Source: Microbacterium sp. AK009
GTDB taxonomy: Bacteria; Actinomycetota; Actinomycetes; Actinomycetales; Microbacteriaceae
Assembly: GCF_013410955.1 (NCBI RefSeq)
Contig: NZ_JACCCG010000001.1
Location: 665,605-729,604 of the forward strand
Direction of reading: 5' to 3'
DNA: 64,000 nt
Below are positions 36,524 through 46,587 of this stretch, in pieces. The first letter of the stretch is position 1, and the number at the start of each line of letters is the position of its first letter. The notes beneath the pieces are model-generated. The model searched no databases. It had not been told where the DNA came from and saw only the letters and a list, made by a program, of their open reading frames with translations. A program made the translations under genes and the position numbers.

Positions 36524-38367
36524 CCGGCGCGATGGCCGACAAATCGTTCGGCACCACCGTCCAGCGCCTTGTGCGCATCGACGGCGATAAACCGACAGGA
36601 CTCGGGATCCTCGCGGACGAAGCCGACGGGGTCACCCTCGTTCGATCAGGACGACGCGCCTCCTTCGGTTCGTACTTCAATGCTTTCCCGGCTGCTTACT
36701 GGAACCGCTTCACCGACGCGACGGCGGTGCGGCTGCTGGTGACCGTTGCGGGTTCGGGGGTTCTGGAGGTCAAAGTGTCCGACGCGGAAGGAGTCGCGCG
36801 GACCTTCGCGAGGATGCCCATCACTGATGCCCAGGCCTCCGTCGACCTTCCGCTGGACTCTTTCGACGATGGAGGCATGGCCTGGTTCGATGTTGTCGCG
36901 GGACGAGATGATGTGCTCGTGCTGGACGCTGAGTGGCGCGTTCTCGGTCTGCAAAGCGACGTGGCGGCGCCCTCTGTCGGGATCGCGATTGCAACCTACA
37001 ACCGTCCCATCGCTTGCATCGTTCAGCTGCGCGCGGTCGCGGCCCAGATCGCTGACGGCGCTGCCGTTTCCCGCGTCGTCGTCGTCGATCAAGGCGAGAA
37101 GCGCCTCGAGGACGCGGAGGGGTTCGCGGAGGTTTCCGCAGCGCTGGGCGAGCGGCTTGCCGTCATCCAGCAGGAGAATTTGGGTGGCTCCGGGGGCTTT
37201 ACCCGCGGAATCATGGAAATCCTGGAGTCGGATTGTGATCTGATCCTGCTCCTCGACGACGACGCTGAGCCGGGACCCGAAGCCATCCATCGCGCGGCCA
37301 CGTTCGCGGGGGCAGCCACCCAGCCGGTGATCGTGGGTGGCGGGATGCTTCACCTCGACCGCCCTGCCACGCTGTACACGCAGGGGGAGCTCTGGATGCC
37401 GGCGCGGTCGTGGATGACCACGGCGTCACCAGACGGCTACGACGTCGACCTTCAGCGCGGCGTAATGGACGTTCCAGGGATGCACCGGATGGTGGAGGCG
37501 GATTACACGGGGTGGTGGTTCTGCCTGTTCCCCCGCGAAGTGGTTTCCCGCGTCGGCCTCCCGCTACCTCTCTTCCTCAAGTTCGACGACGCCGAGTTCG
37601 GGCTGCGTGCGCGCGCCGCCGGCATCCCGACGATCGGATTGCCCGGCGTCGCGGGGTGGCACGAGGGGTGGGCATCGAAAGACCCCACGCGCACGTGGGA
37701 GGGGTTCTTCATCCTCCGCAACCAGATCATCACCGGTTTGCTTCATTCCCATCAGCGCCGTGGCGGCGTTCTTCCTCTCCGCATACTCCTCGGCGACATC
37801 CAGCTTCTGCTACGCCTCCAGTACGCGGCCGTCCGCCTCCGTCACGAAGCGATCCGTGACACGTTCCGGGGACCGGACAATCTGCCACGAAGCATCCGCA
37901 CCGCCCAGGCCACGGTCCGGGCGCTTCAGTCCACCTATCCGGACGGCCGGGTGGTCGTGGGGGATGACCTCGCGGCAAGCCCGACGCGTTCGCTCGCGCA
38001 GCCAACCGGCGCTTTCTCGAAAACGGCATGGTTGGTGTCGGAGTTGGGGCGCCACCTGTTGATTGAAGCTCGTTCCGACAGCCGGCGCCGCGCTGAGGAC
38101 CGTATTCCACTGCGCGAGTCCAAGTGGTGGAGATTCCGTGGACTGGACTCTGCTTTGGTCGAGTCCCCGAACGCCGCCGGTTGGACTTTCGCTCAACGGG
38201 ATCGACGGCGCACACTCGAGTCTCTGCGCAAGAGCATCTGCTTGACGTGGAGACTGAGCCGGGATTGGCCGAAACTATCGCGCGAGTATCGCGAGGCCAC
38301 AGTGCATTTGTCTAGCCCTGCCTCTTGGCAGGCCCTGCTGGGAATCGACGAGGAAGCTCCTCGCTAG
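36520..38367 (+). CDS. glfT2: Galactofuranosyltransferase GlfT2-like
   Basis: A 615-aa protein with the three-part layout of mycobacterial GlfT2 (Rv3808c). An N-terminal beta-sandwich (about 1-150) precedes a GT-A domain starting VGIAIATYNRPIACIVQL, with QENLGGSGGFTRG and the metal site Asp246-Asp248 in LLDDDAEP. The acceptor/catalytic region FDDAEFG (356-359) and GWHEGW (His381) matches the GlfT2 base and metal-binding histidine. A helical C-terminus follows. GlfT2 polymerises galactofuranose with alternating linkages from UDP-Galf. The next gene encodes the UDP-Galf-forming mutase. The ATG overlaps the preceding stop. Confidence 0.85.
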   Translation: MTGAMADKSFGTTVQRLVRIDGDKPTGLGILADEADGVTLVRSGRRASFGSYFNAFPAAYWNRFTDATAVRLLVTVAGSGVLEVKVSDAEGVARTFARMPITDAQASVDLPLDSFDDGGMAWFDVVAGRDDVLVLDAEWRVLGLQSDVAAPSVGIAIATYNRPIACIVQLRAVAAQIADGAAVSRVVVVDQGEKRLEDAEGFAEVSAALGERLAVIQQENLGGSGGFTRGIMEILESDCDLILLLDDDAEPGPEAIHRAATFAGAATQPVIVGGGMLHLDRPATLYTQGELWMPARSWMTTASPDGYDVDLQRGVMDVPGMHRMVEADYTGWWFCLFPREVVSRVGLPLPLFLKFDDAEFGLRARAAGIPTIGLPGVAGWHEGWASKDPTRTWEGFFILRNQIITGLLHSHQRRGGVLPLRILLGDIQLLLRLQYAAVRLRHEAIRDTFRGPDNLPRSIRTAQATVRALQSTYPDGRVVVGDDLAASPTRSLAQPTGAFSKTAWLVSELGRHLLIEARSDSRRRAEDRIPLRESKWWRFRGLDSALVESPNAAGWTFAQRDRRRTLESLRKSICLTWRLSRDWPKLSREYREATVHLSSPASWQALLGIDEEAPR

Positions 38368-38430
38368 ACTGTTCCCAGAGCCTGTGCCGTTCCCACCCGC
38401 TGTGGCGCCGGCCGCCCGGAAATCGGCTGA

Positions 38431-39582
<1,152 letters not shown>

Positions 39583-39593
39583 TTGCCCGATCG

Positions 39594-39606
39594 TAGACTC
39601 ATCATC
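39594..39606 (+). promoter_or_regulatory. Leaderless -10 element of the second Wzm gene
   Basis: TAGACT at 39594-39599 ends seven bases before the GTG at 39607, favouring this start over the in-frame TTG at 39583. Confidence 0.5.
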
Positions 39607-40416
39607 GTGACCACAGCGACCGTCGGTGCCCCCGGGTCCCCGAGGCGTTACCTCCACTCGTTGTGGCTGCTCTCTGCACGCGACCTCCGGGTTCGCTACG
39701 CCACAAGTGCGCTCGGCTACCTCTGGTCGGTGCTCGATCCGCTGGTGATGAGCCTCATCTACTGGTTCGTCTTCACGCAGGTGTTCCAGCGCACCGTCGG
39801 GCACGAGCCGTACATCGTCTTCCTCATCACGGCTCTGCTGCCATGGGTGTGGTTCAACGCGGCGGTGTCGGACTTCACACGTGCGTTCAACAAAGACGCC
39901 CGCCTGGTCCGGTCGACGGCGATCCCGCGATCAATCTGGGTCAACCGCATCGTGCTCAGCAAGGGCGTCGAGTTCCTCTGCTCGCTTCCGGTGCTGGTCG
40001 GATTCGTCATCGTCGCCGCCTTCACCAGCAGTACGCCGGTCTCCCTGAACTGGGGCCTCCTTCTCTTCCCGGTCGCGATCCTGCTGCAGACGATGCTCCT
40101 CGTCGGCCTGGGGCTGATCGTCTCGCCTCTGTGCGTGCTCTACTCCGACCTCGAGCGCACGACCAAGCTCATCCTCCGCGTGCTTTTCTACGCCTCGCCG
40201 ATTATCTACTCCGTCTCCGACCTGCCGGGGATCTTCCCCCAGCTCGCCGCCTTCAACCCGCTGTCGGGCATCTTCACGCTGTACCGCGTCGGCTTCTTCC
40301 CCGACGTGTGGGACACCCTTTCGGTGGTCGTCGGGGTCACGATGAGCGTCGGCATCCTCGCGCTGGGGCACTTCGTGTTCCGCCGGCTCGAGCGACCCGT
40401 GTTGAAGGAGCTGTGA
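39607..40416 (+). CDS. wzm: ABC-2 type glycan exporter permease (Wzm-like), system 2, probably for galactan
   Basis: A 269-aa permease. The amphipathic start SLWLLSARDLRVRYATSALGYLWSVLDPL is the Wzm signature, followed by six hydrophobic segments and RSTAIPRSIWVNRIVLSK. It resembles the mycobacterial Rv3783 permease in size and in context between Glf and an ATPase lacking a C-terminal domain. In mycobacteria that pair exports the lipid-linked galactan. It overlaps the next gene by one base (TGATG). Substrate assignment rests on gene context. Confidence 0.85.
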   Translation: MTTATVGAPGSPRRYLHSLWLLSARDLRVRYATSALGYLWSVLDPLVMSLIYWFVFTQVFQRTVGHEPYIVFLITALLPWVWFNAAVSDFTRAFNKDARLVRSTAIPRSIWVNRIVLSKGVEFLCSLPVLVGFVIVAAFTSSTPVSLNWGLLLFPVAILLQTMLLVGLGLIVSPLCVLYSDLERTTKLILRVLFYASPIIYSVSDLPGIFPQLAAFNPLSGIFTLYRVGFFPDVWDTLSVVVGVTMSVGILALGHFVFRRLERPVLKEL

Positions 40417-41153
40417 TGCCGAACGCGATCGAGGTGGCCGATCTCGGGGTCCGGTTCCGGCGGAACCGCCGCGGGCGGCGCAGCTTCAAAGACCTGTTCG
40501 CCGGCTCGAACCGGCGCTCGAGGCCCGGCGAGTTCTGGGCGCTTCGCGACGTGAGCTTCACCGTCGCACCTGGCGAGTCGATCGGTGTCGTGGGACGGAA
40601 CGGCCAGGGCAAGTCCACGCTGCTCAAACTCGTCGCCGGCGTGCTCCTGCCCGATGAGGGTTCGGTGCGGGTCAACGGGGGAGTTGCCCCGCTGATCGAG
40701 ATCACCGGCGGATTCGTCGGCGACCTGACCGTCCGCGAGAACGTGCGTCTGACCTCGGGATTGCACGGGATGCCGCGGGCCGAGGTCTCGCGCCGATTCG
40801 ACAGCATCATCGACTTCGCCGAGCTCGACGACTTCGTCGATACTCCATACAAGCACCTGAGCAATGGGATGAAGGTGCGCCTGGCCTTCAGCGTCGTCTC
40901 ACAGCTCGAGGAGCCGATCCTGCTCGTCGACGAGGTGCTCGCCGTCGGCGACAAGGCTTTCCGCGAGAAGTGCTACACACGGATCGACGAGCTGCTGGCC
41001 GACGGACGGACCCTCTTCTTCGTCTCGCACAGCGAGCGGGATCTTCGCCGCTTCTGCCAGCGGGGGCTCTATCTCGACAAGGGGCGGCTGTCGATGGACG
41101 CGTCGATCCACGAGGTGCTCGACCGGTACAACGCCGACTACAACGGCGGGTGA
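40416..41153 (+). CDS. wzt: ABC transporter ATPase (Wzt-like without C-terminal domain), system 2
   Basis: A 245-aa ATPase. Walker A GRNGQGKST lies at 60-68, signature LSNGMKVRLAF at 148-158, and Walker B LLVDEVLAVGD has Asp172 and Glu173. The EFWALRDVSFTV region is typical of glycan exporters. It ends soon after the nucleotide-binding fold (DRYNADYNGG), so it lacks the chain-end recognition domain found in the first Wzt, like mycobacterial Rv3781. Coupled with the permease by a TGATG overlap. A GlfT1-like gene converges 85 bp downstream. Confidence 0.88.
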   Translation: MPNAIEVADLGVRFRRNRRGRRSFKDLFAGSNRRSRPGEFWALRDVSFTVAPGESIGVVGRNGQGKSTLLKLVAGVLLPDEGSVRVNGGVAPLIEITGGFVGDLTVRENVRLTSGLHGMPRAEVSRRFDSIIDFAELDDFVDTPYKHLSNGMKVRLAFSVVSQLEEPILLVDEVLAVGDKAFREKCYTRIDELLADGRTLFFVSHSERDLRRFCQRGLYLDKGRLSMDASIHEVLDRYNADYNGG

Positions 41154-41163
41154 GGCGGTTCGA

Positions 41164-41229
41164 CTCGCTCCGCTCGGTCAACGACCGGGCGGGCGTTCTC
41201 GCTTCGCTCGCTCAACGACAGAGTGGGCG
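41164..41229. repeat. 32-bp imperfect direct repeat between convergent genes
   Basis: Copies at 41164-41195 and 41198-41229 share 27 of 32 bases (CTCGCT.CGCTCG.TCAACGAC core), period 34 bp. It fills most of the gap between wzt and the GlfT1-like gene. I infer an intergenic repeat of this genome; other copies would have to be sought outside. Confidence 0.7.
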
Positions 41230-41238
41230 CTGCGATCC

Positions 41239-42234
41239 TCAGCGGGTGGGGGCCGACAGCGGCGGCATCGGCGACCAGGAGCGGTCGTTGGCGATCTTCC
41301 GGCCGTCGCGAAGGCCGCGGAACAGGTGCGAGGTGCCGCGCACCGTGCGCTCCACGAAGAGCAGCCGGATCAGCTCCTTGCCGAACGTGAGCGCGGTGCC
41401 GAGACCGAACAGGACCGGGCTGTAGACCCCGAGCGAGCGGTAGTAGCGCTTGATGTGCGACCGGTTCCGCATGATGTAGTACCGGTAGGCGTTGCTCGAG
41501 GCGTTCATGTGGCGGATGCCCATGTCCCACTGCTTGATCTCGCGCGTGCGACGCAGGACGAACTCGTCCACGATCACGGAGGTGGTGACGCGCGACGCCA
41601 GCCAGCCGTACATCTGGTCGTCCCAGTAGATGAAGAACCGGGGGTCGGGGAGGCCGATCTCGGTGACGATGTCGCGGTGGATGAACATCCCCTCGAAGCA
41701 TCCCGAGTTCATCTCTTTGAACCCGGAGGCGTCGAAGCTCGCTGGGGCGAAGGGGATCGGGATGGCGAGGGGCTCGGCGATCCGGTACTGCCAGTAGAAC
41801 TCGCTGCCGTCGTAGTCGTAACGGCGGCCCTGGATGCTCTTGAAGCGGGGCGCCCACTTGCCCATCTTCGCCAGACCGTCGGGGATGACCTCGACGTCGT
41901 CGTCCATGAGCCAGATCCAGGTCGAGCCGAGGTCGTAGGCGACCCGCATGCCCTCGCTGAAGCCGCCCGAGCCGCCGGTGTTCGTGTTCATCCGGCGATA
42001 GACGAGCTCGGTGCCCAGGCGCTCGCGGAACGACTCCACGACGACACCGGTGTCGTCGGTCGACGCGTTGTCGACGACCACGATGTGGCCGGGCTTGGGG
42101 TCCATCCGCTCGATGCTCTCCAGGAGCCGGGAGAGCAGGCCCGAACGGTTGAAGGTCACGATGGCGATGGTCGCCGTCGCCGGGGAGAACTGTTCAGTCA
42201 CGGTCTGTTCCGGGCGTGCGTCGGCGAGTGTCAT
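41239..42234 (-). CDS. glfT1: Galactofuranosyltransferase GlfT1-like
   Basis: A 331-aa GT2 enzyme. TIAIVTFNRSGLLSRLLES starts the fold, VVDNASTDDTG and NTNTGGSGGFSEG follow, the metal site is MDDD (Asp111-113) and the base region FFIYWDDQMYG (204-206). The closest described context match is GlfT1 (Rv3782) of mycobacteria, which adds the first galactofuranose residues to the linker. There it lies between the same two exporter genes; here it converges on them from the other strand. The GGSGGF loop is shared with the GlfT2-like protein. A TAGAAT hexamer lies nine bases upstream. Confidence 0.8.
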   Translation of the reverse strand: MTLADARPEQTVTEQFSPATATIAIVTFNRSGLLSRLLESIERMDPKPGHIVVVDNASTDDTGVVVESFRERLGTELVYRRMNTNTGGSGGFSEGMRVAYDLGSTWIWLMDDDVEVIPDGLAKMGKWAPRFKSIQGRRYDYDGSEFYWQYRIAEPLAIPIPFAPASFDASGFKEMNSGCFEGMFIHRDIVTEIGLPDPRFFIYWDDQMYGWLASRVTTSVIVDEFVLRRTREIKQWDMGIRHMNASSNAYRYYIMRNRSHIKRYYRSLGVYSPVLFGLGTALTFGKELIRLLFVERTVRGTSHLFRGLRDGRKIANDRSWSPMPPLSAPTR

Positions 42235-42249
42235 GGCGCGAGGATTCTA
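42235..42249 (-). promoter_or_regulatory. -10 element of the GlfT1-like gene
   Basis: TAGAAT on the minus strand (42244-42249) ends nine bases before the ATG at 42234. The transcript would be leaderless or start within two or three bases of the ATG. Confidence 0.45.
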
Positions 42250-42284
42250 ACAGCGGCGCATCCGAACTCCGGGTGAACGCCCCG

Positions 42285-43610
42285 TTACCGCGGCACGTCG
42301 AAGACGGGCAGCCCCGGGCCGACATCGTCGGGGGCGTCCAGGCGCTCGCGCCAGGAGCGGGAGTGGCCCGCGCGCACGGCGCACAGGACGAGCACGAGCC
42401 ATCCGATCCCGAACAGGGTGAAGCTCTCGAACAGCGAGTCGATCAGCAGCGCCACGAGGATGAGCGGCGTCCAGGCGTAGATGACCGACCGGCGCTCGCT
42501 GGCGTCGAGCCACGCGCGCACGAGGGCGGTGGCGCAGAACGCCAGGAACAGCAGGAGCCCCACCCACCCGATCTGCAGCAGCACGTCGAGATACGCGTTG
42601 AGCCCCGTGGCGTGGTTCGTCCCCGTCAGGCCGTTCAGCGCGTTGAAGGGCCACTCGTCGTCATCCCACGGGCCGTACCAGCCCTGCCCCTGCACCGGGC
42701 GGAAGCGCATGAGATCGACCATCCGGTTCCACAGTTCGACCCGGATGGAGAAATCGGTGCCGGCGCCGAGGAAGGTGACGATCGGCTGCCGCGCGACGTA
42801 TCCGACGCCGATCCCGATCACCACCAGCGCGCCGAGTGCCCACTGCACCGCCCCGCGGCGGGCGGGCGGGGTGTGGCGGACGAGCGCGAGGGCGGCGGTG
42901 GCGAGCCCCACTCCGACGGCCAGGACGAGCACGGTGGGGGAGTCGCTGAGCGCGGCCAGGGTTCCGGCGAGGATGACGGAGTACAGCGACATCCCGGGCC
43001 TCACCGACTGCGTGCGGTACTCGATGAGGAAGGTGATGAGGGCGAGCACGGCGACGAAGCCGAGCACGTTGCGGGTGCCGAAGACGCCCTGGATGGGGCC
43101 GAGCTGGGCGATGTTCCCCTGGATGCCGAGAAATCGGAAGGGGGTGTCCAGAAGGATGCCGCTGAGGATCTCCACTCCCAGTGACACCGTCAGCAGCACG
43201 CGGAGCACGTCGCCGAGCGCTCGGGCGGTCTGCAGGGTGTCGCGCACGTGCCCGAGGGTGACGGCGAGGAACGCGATGGCGACGAAGGACAGCCACCCCC
43301 AGAACGACCCGGTGGGGTCGGAGCTCCAGAAGATGCTGACGAACGCCCACCCCGCCAAGAGGACCAGGGTCGTCGGCACGAGCCGCAGCAGCGAGATCTC
43401 GCCGCGACGGACGAAGAGCATCGCGCCGCCGAGCAGGCAGAGCACCGCGAGGATCGTGACGTAGGTGACGCGTCCGGTCATCCGCTCGATGAGGAAACCG
43501 GAGAACACCGCGCCGAGGACGCACAGCGAGTACGCGCGGGCGAACGCGGCCGATTCGAGGAGATGCGACGCCCACCCGCGGTGCGGCACGCCCGCCTCCG
43601 CTGCGGTCAC
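42285..43610 (-). CDS. O-antigen ligase/polymerase-like membrane protein
   Basis: A 441-aa protein with about 11-12 hydrophobic segments and a long periplasmic loop ending in the Wzy_C-like region (FSIRVELWNRMVDLMRFRPVQGQGWYG... NHATGLNAYLDVLLQIGWVG). A GTRN and an NALNG...H motif are typical of O-antigen ligase/polymerase relatives, which join lipid-linked glycans. It is coupled by ATGA overlap to a second protein of the same family just upstream. The two could be a polymerase and a ligase acting in sequence. Confidence 0.75.
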   Translation of the reverse strand: MTAAEAGVPHRGWASHLLESAAFARAYSLCVLGAVFSGFLIERMTGRVTYVTILAVLCLLGGAMLFVRRGEISLLRLVPTTLVLLAGWAFVSIFWSSDPTGSFWGWLSFVAIAFLAVTLGHVRDTLQTARALGDVLRVLLTVSLGVEILSGILLDTPFRFLGIQGNIAQLGPIQGVFGTRNVLGFVAVLALITFLIEYRTQSVRPGMSLYSVILAGTLAALSDSPTVLVLAVGVGLATAALALVRHTPPARRGAVQWALGALVVIGIGVGYVARQPIVTFLGAGTDFSIRVELWNRMVDLMRFRPVQGQGWYGPWDDDEWPFNALNGLTGTNHATGLNAYLDVLLQIGWVGLLLFLAFCATALVRAWLDASERRSVIYAWTPLILVALLIDSLFESFTLFGIGWLVLVLCAVRAGHSRSWRERLDAPDDVGPGLPVFDVPR

Positions 43611-45208
43611 GGTGCCGGCTTCACGTCGGTCTTCGATGCCACGGTGCCGGGTGAAGCGGTGCCCGGCGAAGCGGTGCCCGGCGAGTCGGCGCCGGGTGAG
43701 GCGGCGCCGGATGCCGGATCGCTCGGCGCGGAGTCCGTCACCGCGCTGGTGACCGCCCTTGAGGGCGTGGCGACCCGTCCCCGCGGCCGCGGGGTGTCGG
43801 TGCGGAGGGTGTCGATCATCAGCTCACCGCGCTCGATGGCGAGGGACTGCTCGGTCGGACCGACCCCGACGTGCGGGGTCTGCTTGATCTTGCCGCCGAG
43901 CATGACGAGGAACATCCAGCCCCACATCAGCAGCGGTGTGGATTCGGCGACCCCCTGGACGAGGAGGATGGCGCCGACGAGGGTCGGCAGCAGCGTGAGG
44001 GGGGAGTAGGGGCGGTCGGCGCGGAGGTCCCACCGCGGCCGGTCGACGGCGAAGAACCACGCCCGCCAGATGAAGGCCAATAGGGCCGCGGCGAAGATGA
44101 CGACGCCGATGATGCCGAGCTGCAGGTAGACGTCGAGCCACATGTTGTGCGCCTGCATGACGGTCTCGCCGTGATCGACGATCCATCGGTCGAACTGCGG
44201 CTCGGACGGCAGCCAGGGCGTGGCGAAACCCCACCCGACGACGGGACGCTCGTTCGCCCGCTCGAGCACCGCCTGCCAGATGCCCTGGCGTCCGGTGAGG
44301 TCGCTCTCTCGCCCGACGGCACGGAACAGCGCATCCCGGAACACCCACAGCGACACCGCGCCGCCCATCGCGATGACGGCGTAGGCGATGTACCAGCGCG
44401 TGCGCTCGCCGGGCCGCCGGGTGCGGCGCATGAGCTGCACCGTGATGAGCACGACCAGGGCGAGCGCGCCGGCGAGGAACGCCGTGGCAGAGGCCGCCCG
44501 CACGTAGAGGAACGCGGCCAGCGCGATCCAGCCGATGAGCAGCACCCGGCGCGGAGCGCGGACGGCGAAGCGGATGGCGAAGACGATGATGCCGAGGAGC
44601 GCCACGGGGCCGAGAAGATTGGCGTTCCCCATGAGGCCCTGCAGGCGCCCGCCGTCGAACAGATTGTCGCGCGACCAGTAGACGATGGGGTCGTAGTCCA
44701 CACCCGGGTCGGGGAGGACGAAGCCGGGCAGAAGCGGCCCCTGCACGAAGAGCGACACCGCCAGCTCGAACAGCAGCGACAGCCCGAGGACCCACTTCAG
44801 CGCCGAGGCGACGGCACGGATGATCTCGCGCCACGTCAGCATCGCCGCTACGAAGAGTCCCTGCAGGGTCGTGAGCGCGAGCAGGAGCCAGGTGAGGACG
44901 GATGTGCCGAGCCAGGCCGACCACGTCAGCGACAGCGCCGCCCAGGCCACGTAGCCGAGGGCGATCCACGGGAGTCGTCGCCACTGGAAGGGCGGACGGA
45001 TGACCACCCAGGCGATCACCGACACCACGCCGGCGGAGATCATCAGCACCCCGGCCCCGGCGTCGCCGAGCGCGTTGACCCAGCCGACACTTGCGAGCAT
45101 CGAGGCGAGCACGAAGATGCACCAGGCGCGAAGGAGCAGGTGCCCTGTCTTCTCGCGCACGGGCGGGCCGGGGTGTGCCGCGACCGGATGCTTCGTGTGG
45201 ACGGCCAT
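43607..45208 (-). CDS. O-antigen ligase/polymerase-like membrane protein with pentapeptide-repeat tail
   Basis: A 533-aa protein with about 12 hydrophobic segments and the same family layout as its neighbour. GLMGNANLLGPVALLGII lies in the middle. A large loop has RQGIWQAVLERANERPVVGWGF and HGETVMQAHNMWLDVYLQLGIIG, the Wzy_C-like signature with its histidines. The C-terminal 60 residues are a low-complexity cytosolic tail with SPGTA-type pentapeptides encoded by a 15-bp DNA repeat. It diverges from manA. Confidence 0.75.
   Translation of the reverse strand: MAVHTKHPVAAHPGPPVREKTGHLLLRAWCIFVLASMLASVGWVNALGDAGAGVLMISAGVVSVIAWVVIRPPFQWRRLPWIALGYVAWAALSLTWSAWLGTSVLTWLLLALTTLQGLFVAAMLTWREIIRAVASALKWVLGLSLLFELAVSLFVQGPLLPGFVLPDPGVDYDPIVYWSRDNLFDGGRLQGLMGNANLLGPVALLGIIVFAIRFAVRAPRRVLLIGWIALAAFLYVRAASATAFLAGALALVVLITVQLMRRTRRPGERTRWYIAYAVIAMGGAVSLWVFRDALFRAVGRESDLTGRQGIWQAVLERANERPVVGWGFATPWLPSEPQFDRWIVDHGETVMQAHNMWLDVYLQLGIIGVVIFAAALLAFIWRAWFFAVDRPRWDLRADRPYSPLTLLPTLVGAILLVQGVAESTPLLMWGWMFLVMLGGKIKQTPHVGVGPTEQSLAIERGELMIDTLRTDTPRPRGRVATPSRAVTSAVTDSAPSDPASGAASPGADSPGTASPGTASPGTVASKTDVKPAP
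43641..43715 (-). repeat. Five 15-bp tandem repeats in the tail of the O-antigen ligase-like gene
   Basis: Units at 43641, 43656, 43671, 43686 and 43701 follow a GCGGTGCCCGGCGAA consensus with a few changes. On the minus strand they encode SPGTA-like pentapeptides. Copy number may vary between strains without frameshift. Confidence 0.8.
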
Positions 45209-45223
45209 GGTGCATTCAGGCTA
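45209..45223 (-). promoter_or_regulatory. -10 element of the O-antigen ligase-like operon
   Basis: TAGCCT on the minus strand (45218-45223) ends nine bases before the ATG at 45208. The divergent manA element lies only 16 bp away. Confidence 0.4.
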
Positions 45224-45239
45224 CCGGCGGCCGGGCTCC

Positions 45240-45251
45240 TAGGCTGGACCC
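45240..45251 (+). promoter_or_regulatory. Leaderless -10 element of manA
   Basis: TAGGCT at 45240-45245 ends six bases before the ATG at 45252. Confidence 0.5.
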
Positions 45252-46406
45252 ATGCTGGTGCCGATCGCGAACGACCCCCGTGACTACGCCTGGGGATCGA
45301 CCACCCTGCTGGCCGAGCTCGAAGGTCGCGAGCCCTCGGGCCGCCCTGAAGCGGAGGTGTGGTTCGGAGACCACCCGGGGTCGCCGGCGCGGGTCGTCGG
45401 CGGCCGGTCGCTGGATGAGTGGCTGGCCGACGAGGGCCGCGCGGTCGGCGCCCCGGCCAGGCTTCCGTACCTGCTGAAGCTGCTGGCCGCGGCATCCGCG
45501 CTCTCGATCCAAGCCCACCCGACGATCGCGCAGGCGGAGGACGGGTTCGCGCGGGAGGATCAGGCGGGCATTCCCGTGGACGCCGCGCACCGCACCTACC
45601 GCGACGTGAACCACAAGCCCGAGCTCATCGTCGCCGTCTCCGACGAGTTCGTCGCGATGGCGGGGCTCCGCGACGTCGCGGCCACCCGGCGGCTGCTGGC
45701 GGCGCTCGGCGAAGCCGCCGCTCCGCTGGAGGCGGCGCTGGCGGCATCCGATCCCGAGGCGGGTCTGCGCGCGGGGCTGAGCTGGGCTCTCTCGGCCGCC
45801 ACGCCGGACGATCTGGCCGCCCTGCTCACGGCGGTGTCGTCGGCGCGCTCGGAGGAGTTCGCCGCGGAGCTCGCCAACGCCCGGCAGCTGATCGCCGATC
45901 ACCCCGGCGACCCGGGCGTCGTCGTGGCGCTGCTGATGAACCTCGTCACCCTCCGCCGCGGAGAGGGGCTGTTCGTCGACGCCGGTGTGCTCCACGCCTA
46001 CGTGCGAGGGCTCGGCGTGGAGATCATGGCCGCGAGCGACAACGTGCTGCGCGGAGGGCTGACACCCAAGCACATCGACGTCGACGAACTACTCGCCATC
46101 GTCGACACCACCCCGGGTCCGGCGCGCGTGGTGCGCCCCCGACCCGACGGCCCCGGCATCGGTCGCTATGACGTGCCGGTCGGCGACTTCGCGCTGACCG
46201 CGGCGGAGGTGCGGGGGAGCGCGGTGGAGGTGCCGCTGTCCGGCACCGCGGTCGTCGTGGCCACCGAGGGAGATGTCACCGTCGCCGGCGGCAGCGGTGA
46301 CGCGGTACCTCTCCGGCCCGGCCGGGCGGTTCTCGTCGCCCCCGACGAGCCCGCGATCGTGCTGCACGGCACCGGTCGCGTGTTCCTCGCCGAACCCGGT
46401 CGGTGA
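45252..46406 (+). CDS. manA: Mannose-6-phosphate isomerase, class I
   Basis: A 384-aa zinc enzyme interconverting fructose-6-phosphate and mannose-6-phosphate, feeding GDP-mannose and mannosylated glycans. Typical segments are NDPRDYAWGSTTLLAEL, AEVWFGDHPGSPA, PYLLKLLAAASALSIQAHP with a metal-binding His, YRDVNHKPELIVAVS, GLFVDAGVLHAYVRGLGVEIMAASDNVLRGGLTPK with a further metal site, and a cupin-like C-terminus. It stands divergently from the O-antigen ligase-like operon and 181 bp upstream of whiB, resembling the manA/whiB2 neighbourhood of mycobacteria. Confidence 0.93.
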   Translation: MLVPIANDPRDYAWGSTTLLAELEGREPSGRPEAEVWFGDHPGSPARVVGGRSLDEWLADEGRAVGAPARLPYLLKLLAAASALSIQAHPTIAQAEDGFAREDQAGIPVDAAHRTYRDVNHKPELIVAVSDEFVAMAGLRDVAATRRLLAALGEAAAPLEAALAASDPEAGLRAGLSWALSAATPDDLAALLTAVSSARSEEFAAELANARQLIADHPGDPGVVVALLMNLVTLRRGEGLFVDAGVLHAYVRGLGVEIMAASDNVLRGGLTPKHIDVDELLAIVDTTPGPARVVRPRPDGPGIGRYDVPVGDFALTAAEVRGSAVEVPLSGTAVVVATEGDVTVAGGSGDAVPLRPGRAVLVAPDEPAIVLHGTGRVFLAEPGR

Positions 46407-46513
46407 GAGTTCTCTCATCTGCGCCGGAATCACCGGGGGCGTGATCGAACCGCGACACGCCGACGGCGCGTCGTGAAGATTCACCCGCCGGTTGAGGGTT
46501 TACGATCTGCGAC

Positions 46514-46542
46514 TTGACCGCGGGGAACTACACGGGTGTAAT
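46514..46542 (+). promoter_or_regulatory. Sigma-70-type promoter of whiB
   Basis: TTGACC at 46514-46519, a 17-bp spacer and TGTAAT at 46537-46542 form a good housekeeping promoter. Initiation near 46549 would give a 5' leader of about 40 nt with a GGGAG ribosome site, unlike the many leaderless genes around it. Confidence 0.6.
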
Positions 46543-46587
46543 TACTCGTACACGCAGCAGGGCGTGGGTGACAGGTGGGAGAACGAG

